Source of the DNA: Archilochus colubris
Taxonomy: Eukaryota > Chordata > Aves > Apodiformes > Trochilidae
Reading direction: 5' to 3'
DNA: 64,000 nucleotides
Assembly: GCA_023079485.1 (NCBI GenBank)
Contig: CM041091.1
Location: 32,944,146 to 33,008,145, forward strand
This document shows positions 50,901 through 62,900 of the stretch, one piece after another. Each line of letters starts with the position of its first letter. Within the stretch, counting starts at the first letter, position 1. The notes below the pieces were generated by a model that had not been told where the DNA came from, ran no database searches, and worked only from the letters and a program-made list of their open reading frames with translations. The position numbers and the translations under genes were made by a program.

Positions 50901-53900
50901 CAAAAGAGCCTACTCCATTCTGCCAGTGCCTCAACTCTTCCTCACGCACAAGTTGTACATAAAAAGTTTGGTAAAATGCTCAAGTAGAGTGTTGAAAAGC
51001 TGAGATCTACCTTGGTCTGCCCATGCCAGAGCCTGGACTGGAGAATCCAGCCCAGAAGACAGCTTCAGATACCCACAGGGACCCTGGTGCAGAACGTAGA
51101 AAACAAGGGAAGAGCTTTTTAATCTCAGAGGATGAGGTCAGAAAGTAACCTGAAATTTCTGTCCTGCACTTATCTCCAGAAGTAACTGGTTGCCCAGCCA
51201 GCATCCCAGCTGAGCAGACCAAAGCTTTCCTGCATCCTTCAGGAGCTCAGATCCCAGCTTTGTCTGACCACTGCTTTCCACCTATGGCATCACTCACAGC
51301 CCTGTCTGCAGTCAGTTCATCCTGACAGTCCTGACTTGCTACAAGAATGCAATTCCATATGGATATTTGCTGCCTATTGTTTCAGAGAAGCCAAGTTTTT
51401 TCTCTTTCCCAGTCTGTAGAAATCACTCCTCTTCTCCACACACACTCAACTGCCCTTTGTTTGTCTCTTAACTTGCTGTGCTTGGTCCTTGGCCAGAATC
51501 CCTTTTTTTCCCCTTTTTTTTTTTTCTTTTTCCCCTGCCTGGAAGGGGGGTGACAGCCTCTCTTTGAAGGAAGGCCAAGGCTGCTGTTGGGCTGACCAGC
51601 AGGGAGCAATCCTGCCCAACACTCCCTGGCCTCTCCCAGATCATTCTCCTCCTTTCCCAGAAACTTGCTGTCTTGGAGAAGGCAAGAGGTCGGGCTGATC
51701 ACAATTCCCAGAAGAAATTTTTAAGCAACGGATGAAGTATAAGCACACAGAGAGAAAGCTGGAGCTGGAAGAGACATCAGAAGATCATCCAGACCATCCC
51801 CTTGCCCTAAGGCAAATCCCAAATCCAGCTGTACCTCCACGACACCGACAGACATTTATCCAGCTGCTTCCTACCAGCTTCCAGTCAGAGGCAGCAACAC
51901 TTCTGCACAGCCCAGCTCACCACTCCCAGCTTTGGAAAATCTCTTACTTCAATTTAATCCTCTCTGTTCTCATCTGAAGATGGACACAGAGAACCCATTC
52001 GTTATATTGTTCCATTCCTGACAGTGCCTTAGAAATACAGAGAAATAAGCTGTAACTCATCCCCATGGTCATGATGCCTGTACTTTTTTGTGTCTTTTCC
52101 TGTGGCATCCTGCCTGTATCACCACCTCAGCAACCCTTCAGCACTGACCCAGAGAGAGGATCACGAGTTTGCTGCCTTTATTTCCTGCAGCATCTTCTAT
52201 CCCTGCTTGGAAGATCTCCCTCTGGCCACTGCAGAGCCCTGACGCCCCCAACCTCACAGATCTGATTTGCTCCCCTGCTAATCCTGCTACATGCTGACAA
52301 CAAAAATGCAGAAGTTTGTGCACAACTAAAAACCTCCTCTGCACAAGGGAAAGCCCTTACAGAGCATCTCATAGTTATATATTTCCTCCTGTGCCTTATT
52401 TCCTCCACATCCATCTCAGTCTTGGCCTTGGGATCCGCTCAGTTCCTGCTCTGACTGAGAGAAGATGAAGCCCTGATTCAACACTAGCAATGAAGTTTGG
52501 GTTTTTTTATTTCTTTTTAAATTCACCAGTTCCTTATGGAACATTTGTCTCTCACCCTGGCAGCATGGATATAGAAAAGTCCCATGGTACTTGTCATGCT
52601 CAGATAAGAATTGAGTTGTTTCAGCTTGAAGGGGATTTGACAGGTGTTGAAAAGGTTTTCCTTTTTTTTTCCTGCTAGATTTCCTTTCCTGATTTTTTGC
52701 TAAATGTTCCCGAGGTGCAAAATGAAACAGAAAATTTCCCACTCTCAGCTCCTCACTTACCCAGTGGAGGGGTTCATGATGCAGCCCCCTTTGTCAGTGG
52801 ATGCTTTGCAGTTACAGCCCCTCTCCAAGGTGTCGTGGTTCATTCCAAAATTGTGTCCCAGTTCATGAGCCAGGGTGACTGCTGCACCAAGAGGGTTTTC
52901 TGAGTGATCCTTGGAAAAAAAAAGAAACAAAACCACATAAACATATAAAATAAAACATAAAATCCATGCTAATACACATTCCCCCTCTAAAGTCCTGTTG
53001 CCTGTCCTTTGGAATGTGTTATAAACTTACCAGCTGTTGTTACTCTGTTGTTAAATGAACACAATTTTTAATTAATCAACCTATGCTGAGTGCAGAGTGG
53101 GAATTTCAAGCCACCCAGCTTCCCCAGCACGTTGGGTATTTGAGATGATGGGGCAGCTTTGGGCCATTTTTTTATTTAAGGCTTAAAATTCCCCTGCCCA
53201 ATCAATCCCCCAGACTCAGAATTCCTCAGTCCCCCTGATGGGGAGGGTTGGAAAAGGGCAACTGTGCATGGGAGAGGATGAGTGTGATGAGGGAAAAGTG
53301 AGAAGACCCTTCATGAAGCAAGAAACTTCACATGATCTGTTCAGTATTCATCAGAGAGCTTCTTTAATATAAAAAAAAAAAAAATGGAGATTTCACAAGC
53401 TTTGTAAAAAAGATCAAACACCCTTGCAAAGCTTTTTAAAATGAAAGGACAAAGCAAGTCAAAATCTTCCATGGCCTCTTGTTAACACCAGTGAATATTC
53501 TACATGTTCTGAGTGTCAAAACTGAAATATTAACACTAAGCCTTGTTTAAATGCCAATTTTTGTGATAGTTGTTGCTGAGAAATTCACTGCACTGTCTTA
53601 ATTACAGGCTGATCTGACTGATGCTTTGGCTTAACTACAAGTAAGAGACCTTTCCACATCCATAATTTTCTTTGTGGGAAGAAAACTTCCACTGTACCCA
53701 TATGAAAGCTTTCCCTAAATGCATAAGCATGTAATATAAATGCATGATCCACTATTTATCAGTCAGTAAATGGAATTACTATGTACAGCTGCCTGCTCTA
53801 AAAGCATATATGAATATATTCAGTTTACATAATACATTTAGTATTATCTAAGTCAAACTTCAGGAAAAAAAAAATGATGTGAAAGGTAAAATTGTCTAAA

Positions 53901-56900
53901 AAATAGCTGTCTGTTGATGAAGCCCTCCATACATGACTTGGGGTAGAGTCAAGATATTTTAGGAAAGCATTTCTCAAACAGAAAACAATCAAGAAGTGAA
54001 CACAGTCATGATGAAAACAAGAAACTACTCCTGCATTTGGAATAAACTCAGAAGAACTCTATCTTTTGACAAAAGATGGTGTTTCAGTTTTTCCTGAATT
54101 TTAAAATTCTGGGACTAACACAGCAGGCAGTTTGTGTGCAGTTATATTCTCAGCTGCCTCTTCACTGAAAGAAGCTGTGAAACCTGTCCTAGGAAAAGAA
54201 AAGTAAAGCTAAGCAGCAAAATAATCTGTAAGAATGAAGAAAACCTATAGTCCTGCACAATACCTACATCTGGAGATGTCTTACCAGGATAGGGGTCACG
54301 ATTTCTCTTTGTATTTGTAGTAATTTATGAAATATTTAGATAATTCTATGTAACCCGACCTCATGTCATAAAAAGAGCACAACCTCTCACTCAACTGGAA
54401 AACAAGCCAGGACTGAAGATTAAGAAAACAATACTATAATTCCATATCATTTCCCAGCAGCACACTGGAGTGATGCCTTGAAATCAGGGCTATGGGGTCA
54501 AGGCAGAAACTCCCCTAAGCTTTGGACTACCCAGACAGCCAACAAGCCAAGCTCAGTTTTTCTTCATTTTCCAGTCTTTCTTATAAAGAGAGATCATATT
54601 TGTTTGAATACCTCTAAAGCTGGCAAATAAATAAATAAATAAATAAATCAGTTAAGAATTCACACAGTCCACTTCCAAACTAGAGCCAGAAATGATCTGA
54701 AATGTAATTTGGGTCCTGAATAAGCAAACAATCATCACAGCCCATGAGGTTCTCATTACTTGTTCAGATCCACTTGGAATGCAATTTTATCAGTTTCTAG
54801 AGAGGGTTTTTAAAACAAGGAATGTGATGTCTCAGCAAAAGAGGTTATTTGAAGACAGCATAAATGAAGATTATCAAAACAAACAGTGACATGTCCCATT
54901 TGATGCTGAGACCATTTAAGTATCACAAGGACTAAAGAAATGAATAGCAATGTGACTGATTTATTCCACCAGGCAGTAAAAGTCATTACCCAACAGTTTC
55001 ACAACCACTGAATAAGAAACCATCTACTGCTAAGCCATTATAAGCTGTTGCACAAAACATGCAGCTGCTTTCAGCTGAACTCTGCTTCCATCCCCTGAGA
55101 AACAGATCACATCAGAATAAAAAAATCCTCTCACCTACAGCTCCAGGACAGGCAAACCCCCCAATCCTGCTACTGTCCATGCAGTTTCCCTCACCTGCAG
55201 GGATTTCCCAAATCACAGTTTTATTTCATTTAAGCCATTCAGTGCAATGGAAATGCCCCAGTTCCAGCCTTGCCTCTTAATTTCCTACTGAAGGCAACAG
55301 AAGCTTGACACGAGTGGGAACACCACGTTTTTAACAACCACGCAGCAATATTTTGCTTTTAAATCCAGGAATTTAGTTGGCAGTCTTTGGAAACAGAAGG
55401 ATAAAGACTGAATCAAGTGTCAAAGACCTCCTTTAATGTCAGCTTTGGTTTGGCCTTGCTACAACGCAATAGAACCAGCACAGTGAAACCAAAATATAAT
55501 GGTTTTGCTACACCAAAAGCTTCTGATGCTCAGATGCCTGCTCTCCCATCTCTGAATTTCTTTTAAAACTGGAGGAAGACGAGGGTGTCCCCTACCCCTG
55601 AGAGCAGACAGAAAAGCAGGGTTTGGACCACTTACCATGACAACCCCTCCGGACTGCTCCGCCGTGCACATGCTCATGATGGGTGCCATGCCAATGGTTG
55701 TCCCTTGGAAATACACCCCACTGCAGGAGGAGGATCACAGAATCACCAGTCAGAGCCAAAATACACCCAAAACTTTTCAGTTTTGGTCCCAAACCAAAAG
55801 AAAGACCCATTTCAAAGGTGTCAGCTGTCTGCAGGTGGGAAGCAATGAGAGGCAGGGGTCAGGCACCCAACTCCCTCATCTGACACCATCCCTGCCAAGA
55901 GAAAGATCCATCTGGTCACCCTCCTGTGGGGACCCTCCTTTCCTTTCTTTTCTTCCTGGCTGAAACTGGGGATAGAAATAGAAAGATAATGTTTCTAGCT
56001 CAAAGAAGGGTTATTTTAGTGCTTTTTTAATTTTAGTTTCCTCTATATGCTGCTTGCTGTAATACACAGCCTAGAATGTAATCCTCCCAAACAAAGTATT
56101 ATAGCTGGAGGGTAATAAAACTTCTTGTGTGGGACAGTGGGGAAGGGCTCACCCTGTTCCTACACAGTTAATGTTAGAAGAGCTACATAAAGAGTAAAGA
56201 GCTCCTTTGAATTACTAAGATGTCAGGTGTGTTTATCTGTGTAGTATCAGGACAGTTCACTGATCAAAATGATGCTTGGTTCAAGGAGGTGTTTCTCTTC
56301 TTTCTCTTAAAGAGTGTTTCTACTTTAAGCATGTTTACTGAATTCCTTTAATCCAGGAAACAGCAGCAGGGTAAAAGGTGTGCAAGATTTCATTTTTCAG
56401 TTTTTTCTGCCATCAAAAGGGCTTCATTCACACAGTGTCCCCTTGTCCCTCCACTTGGGATGCCTTTTTCAGTAACAATTTAGATTGAGACCATTTGTAA
56501 ATTCCCACCTAAAGGATTTACCAGCTCAGTCCATACCTACACTTCTACACAAGCTGCAATCAGGAAGGGCCTAAAAGTAACAGGGTTATTGCAGAGCTGT
56601 GGAAGGAAATTCATGTCAAACACCTGCTGAAGAGCCCTGCAAAGTCCTTTTATGTTTGATGCTTGCAGAGGGGAAAGAAAAAACCCTCAGGAGCACAGAT
56701 GTTCCTTCCAACAGCTCAGCAGCTGGGAAAGAATTCAGTACAGCTTTTCCCAAAGCACTGAAATCCCAGGCAACATTAAAAGTGGTATCAAGTCTACCTT
56801 ATCAGCTGGGCATTGTCGTGGGGTTTACGAGGTAGTAATTTTAGTTTTCTCCAGTCCAGGAACTCATGGAGGCTGGTGAAAGGGTCTTGAGAAATAGAGC

Positions 56901-59900
56901 ACTTATCCATGTCATTCCAAACTTCCACTCCCACCAGGGCTACTCGAATATTTAGTGGCCTATAGAACTAATGAGAAAAAAAAAATAAAAATAGGAATGT
57001 GTCTGCAACTCATTTTAGACCCCCTTGGATTAGAATATTTCAACAGAAGCATGGTGTGCATGTGTACCTTTCCTGAAGAGGCTTAAATGACCTCTTCCTC
57101 CAGGGCAAAATGAACACCTGTTGAGGACTCAAACCAAAATATTTCCAAAAATCCAGCAAACAGTTCTGACCTGACTCAATAGCCAGATGGCATCCAAAGA
57201 GATGCAGAGATTGGCTGCCTCTTGATGTCCCCAACTCTGGTGTCTTGCTTCAGGACAAAACACTGCAACTCCCTTCACATGTCCTCCACTTTCTGCACAC
57301 CCTTGGTGCTCTGCCAGATGCCTCTCTCCATGGCAGATCCCCCCAAGGCAATCCAAGACACAGAGGCTCCAAACAGGAGCTGAACGTTTAGCCAGAGGCA
57401 TCAACTCTTGCTCACAGCAGAGCAAACCAAGTGATATTAGTGGAAAACATCCACTGGTATCCCACTGGTAAATCCCCTACAAGAGGGCAGCCACAGCAGC
57501 CTTAGTGATGGAGCAGAGAGAACAGCTCTAATGGGAGACTAATGGGAAGAAGGCTTCAAGAATCCATCAAGCCCAGCTTTGGCTGACAGCTTGAGCAAGG
57601 CATGTGCTAGATCTTTGCCTTGTTTGTATGCATTGCAGTCCTTTGGATAACACTGGCATTTGCTGAGCATAAATTAAGCATGAAACACAAATAGATTAGA
57701 ACATGCAAGATTAATTTTGAGCAGGTAACGTAGAACCACCTGTCCTCCAGCTATAAGTCAGCAAGACAATTATGGAAGAGGTGAAGGTGTCTTCAGCAGC
57801 TTGTTTGTAATTAAGAATGCTTCTCCTTGAGTTATTGTGCTTGAAGTATCACTTGATCAGTTCTCAGCTAAATGAAGAGTCCCTTCAGTTGTAATTTCAG
57901 TACTGGACTCCTAATACGTTCTGGCCATAAGAAAAATAAACTTGAATTTGTTCAAAAAGCACCATACAGGACTCTTAGCATTTCTTGTTAATTGTCAAAA
58001 AATTAATTTATATACAAGAAAATCCAATGTACATTTATTTCTTATTGCTCTCACTCAACCTGAAGCCCCTCATATTTTTAATTCTCCCATCCTCTTTGGG
58101 CCATACATCTTACTGACTGTGCCCCTTGTTGCCCTTACAATTGGACCATCTCTTAATGCCACAAAGGACTTCAAATTCCTCCCCAAAACAATCCCTATCC
58201 TGTGGAATGTTCCCTATCTGATTATCCCCACCCTCTTCCCAGGTTACTAAAATCCTTGGGCTGCATTATCCATGTCCTTTGGAACAGTGCAGCCACAGAT
58301 GTTTGCACCCCAGATGTGGTTCATGAGCTCAGAGCAGAGCTCACAGCTTGGGATGGTGAAGGGAACAAGAAAGGCTGAAGTTTATTTTTTTGGGTTTGTT
58401 GACTGCAGGGAAGCAGCAATCTGAAATCCTGGAGGATTAGGATAAGCAGAGTTAGCTCTTGGATATGGGGAGTGCATAAGGGTTGGGAAAGCTGCTGGTC
58501 TGAGCAGGGTGGATGCACTGGGAGGGCATGATGGGGACATGGACCCTAGAAAGAAAGGAAATACTAGAAATGTGTGACTTATTCTTACCCATAAAACTCT
58601 AAGAAAAGCTCTTCTTTTCCTGAGAGCATAATTTTGAAGCTTTAGAAGCTTTCTTAATTTACTAGTAGAAGAAACAAGACATTTCATGGCAATATCCTTC
58701 AGAAAGCATAGTAAGTTTGGGAAAAAAAGTGAAATAATGCTCACGTTCTTACCTTATCAACATAGTTTGCAATTTCTATCAGCCTCTGCTTAATTTTTTC
58801 CACATCCTTGCCTTGTCTCTGAAACTTGGGATGTAAAGGATCAATGTACCAGCAGCACAAAGACCACAGAGTTTCCCCCCACCACCCAGTGACTCTACCA
58901 GTAGTGTGGTGATGTTTGGGGCTTCACAGAACAACCAAAGAATAATAGCAGATCCTCTTGGCTTCACAGGACAGGATTTTGGTTCTCAGGAAAAGATTTA
59001 ACATAGGGATCTTTCAGGGGATGATGTTTAGTGAGAGAGAAAAACCCCTTCTGTAGCTGTTCCCTGTTTCTGTAGCATAACTCCCTAACTAGCAGTGCTC
59101 AAGAGGACAAAAAAGTAAAAATATAAGTATTAAAATAATTCAAATCAGGATTTGAATGGCCATTCAACTCCCTAGAACATTTCTACAGCCAGTGCTGGTT
59201 ACTGGCTTTGAAGGTGTCTTTGCAAACCATCAGGAAGGGAAGTTGTGCCTCAGCAATGTGATGGGGAAGTGCTGCTTCAAAAGCACGTGCAGGATGCTAC
59301 AGTGGCCTCCAAACAGGGATGGTCCCACCAGAGGCAGAGTCAGAGAAAACTATCATAAAAACTTAACTACAAGGAGATCCTGGGCAGTCAATTTGTGTTT
59401 GCCAAATCTCCCAATTATTTGAGAATCAAATTCCTTATGGAGTATTGCAAAGAAACCATTTACAACTGGCTATGAGCATCCCCCTAGCTCAGCAGACCCT
59501 TCCATTGCTTTACCCTCATCAGGGCAGAAACTTTATTTTGGAAGCTCCCATCTCACTGCCTGAAGCACATTAATTGCAATACCATGGGAGCTGTACTGAG
59601 CTACTCATTTCCCAGCCCTGCTTCCCATAACTTTTCTTACCTCCCGATTATCTGCCACGATAACAAGCTCCACGTACTTCATTGTCTTCAGAGTCTCCCT
59701 CTTGTACTGCCAAAACAAAAAAAAAGAAAAAAGAAGATGAAAATAGTATTTTGTTTTTGCAATAAGTGACCCTTGGAATCAGCTCCCCCTCAGTCCAACA
59801 AAGTGCTCACCAGAGGAGATGCTCATCTCAGATTTCTAAAGATTTCACTACATACAGATTTTTATTGTATTTCTTCTCCTCATGGAGGTTTCCCTTTGAT

Positions 59901-62900
59901 CCATCACCACAGAAATAATCTATGTGGGACTTCTAGGAAAAGAAAGCCCAGGATTTGATCACAGCAAGCAGGAAAGTGGTGCAAAGCCTCTCTCCTCCTT
60001 TCAGTTTTCTGCAGGTGAAATGTTTGAGTTATCTTCCCTCACAGGAGAATATCACCTCTCACAGAAAGACCTTTGCTATTTTCAAGGTACATTTAAAGCA
60101 ACGAGTAGATGACTCCCAGCAAACATTTCAGGCAACAGGCAAGCTGGCTACTAAGAAAAATGAGAGATAAAGGGATATTGAGTGAAGCAGAGGAGAGATC
60201 AAGCAATCAAATGATAAATTATGTAGGAAGGAAAACCTGGGAACAAACTGCAGGAAAAAAAAATCAAAATGAACTGTCAGTGTCTGAGGAAGCAAACTAA
60301 TACTGTAAAAAGAGAAGGCATACATTAAATTCTGGATGTGTGTTCATATAAAACAGACAGTCATGCTTCTTGCAGTTCTAAATGCATATCTAAGAAAATC
60401 ACAGTAATTGGTTGCAAAAAGCTCACCGAAGAAACAAAAATGATTTGCAATAGATCTGATCACACCTCAGCTCCTCTGCTCCCCTAAACTCAAGTGACCT
60501 ATTGATGCCTGTACGTGCTCTGTGATTTACAGCAGCTGAGCATCTGTTCCATCATTCCTCCCTTCTTTCTGGAATAAGACAATTAGGGAAAAGAGAGCAG
60601 TGCATCTGAGCTCCATGCCAGAACTTCAGGAGCTGAAGCAGATGTATGACCTACTAATGACCACGATGTCTTGAACTCAACTGGTGCCCTATAACCTAAA
60701 GCATGACTCAAGCTTTCCAACACAAACTGTTCCAAGGATAACCACATGATCCCCTAGGAAGCAAAGTCACAGTCCTGGATGTCACCTGCCAGCCAAATTT
60801 CACAAAGTTTTCTTCTCATCACCCACGGGTTCCTCTTTGTTATCTGCAGATTAATGAGCAAGAGTGTTTTGCAAGCGTGGTGCTAAGAGGGAAGGGACAG
60901 ATGTAACCTTTAGAAACTCTGACTTTCAAACTCACATTTCACAGTGTGACACAGCCTTCAAATATCAGTAACTGGAAAAAAAATGTTGAGCTCCATTTGG
61001 GCAGTATTTATGAAGAGAGAAAGCAGTAAAAGACACCATTAATGAACTAAACATCACTGATAGAAACACTTCACAGGTTTACACTTAGTAGGAGGTCAGG
61101 TAGACATTCTTCCAACTTCTCCTGGTACTTGGGTTCTCTGTCATCACCATGGGGTCAAGGTGTGTGCCCAGACTTGGTGCCTGTGCCCACCCAGGTCATC
61201 AGCAGTGCCTGGTGACATGGGACACCAAGGAGCCAGTGTGTCCCCTCCTGCTGCTCTGGGGACAGCAGCAGATGCAATACAAAGAGCATTCCACATCTCA
61301 GTAGACCCCAGTGGAACTTCCAGTGCTCTGGCAGAGCTGGATTTGCCTCTCTGCAAAATGTATCAGACACGAGGGAGATGCCAGATGAGGCAAATCACCA
61401 TGTGGGTGTTGTTTGTGATGGAATTGATATCCCAGACACTAAAAGTCCAACATTAAACCTGAAATTTGTTATGTTGTCCTGATCAGAGATATACCCTCAA
61501 GGTACCTTCAGTCTTTTCCCAAACGAGGGGTGAAAAACGAGACCTGAAAATCCAGGTACAAAAGCTACAAGAAGAGCTCTGATACATCAGTCAGCAAACT
61601 ATTTTTTTTTTTTTTAATAAAACTGTCTGGATTGGAGAGATTCAGCCTGAGAGCAACTGGCTAGCAGGGAACAACCATGTGATCCTCTGGCAACTGCCTG
61701 GCATAATGAATCCCTACCTGCCATTTGCCCAATGGCTATGTGCACTCCTTGGATGCAATATTTATTCATAAAATGACCCTAAAATGACCAGCTTGCTTTC
61801 TCCAGCCAACTGCACCAGTGCACAACCCCCTGCCTGAGTTAATCCTTCAGAATTCCAATGGAAGCCAAGAGCAGAGCCAGGAGAGACCGATATCGGGGCA
61901 GAGAGGATGCTCTGCTCCCCTCCCCTCACTCCTGCCTTTCCCCCCCTGCTTCCACCACACCTGATCCCATCACCAAACTGCTGTAGCTATTCCTTCTCAT
62001 GCCCCAACTTTCCCTGGGAATGTGCATGGTTTGGATTCACACTGACTGCTGCAGCCTCTCTCTTCCTCCCTGGCTGCACCAAGTGGGTCGCTTGCCTCCT
62101 CTGGGCTTCACCAAAATGCCTTTTTTTGTGATGGCTACAGAGAAAAAAAGCCCCACTGCAAGGTCTGTCTTACACAGCAGGCTGGCATTCCCTAGGACCC
62201 TAGCTCACAAGAGCACAGCTGGCAAACACTGCTGCAATTTGAGGGCCCACTGAGTTCTTATGAAGTGACCCAGTGTTCCTAGAGACCCAGTTCTGGAGGG
62301 GCAGGAGGTGTCTGCACAGCTCTGCTGCATTCCCTGGTGTGCTCTAGGATGTCTCCTCTTTGGATCTGGGAAGCTGAGGCTATTCTTTGTCCCACCATTT
62401 CTCTGCATTTCAATCAAAGCCAAAGGAGAGTGTAACTGTGATACATTCACCTCACTTTTCAGCCCTGTTCTGTAAGAATTTAGTGCAGGTGGGTGAGGGA
62501 AGGGTCAGGGGAAAAGAACAAACAAAAAGCTCCTCTCAGTCCCTGCCAAGAAACCAGGAATTTTCATCACACCCTGAATCTGAGACGAGATTTCTGGCAC
62601 CCAGTGCAATGTGGAGCATCCTTTATGTCTCCATACCTCACCATCATCTTTATTCAGTATATCCTCACCACTTACTCAGGCTGAAATGTGAAAATTCCCT
62701 CCACACATTACACTTGACACCTTTCAGAATCCATCCATTAGAAGCACAGCCAACATACTCATTACATATATTAGGTGACTGTTGACAGGTTTAATTATTA
62801 TGGCCACTGAAGTGCAGCAAAAATATTTTTCTGATATTTCAGGTGAATTCTGGCAGGGAGCTGAAGCCAGCAGCAGAATGTGAGAACCATGAGGGGAAGA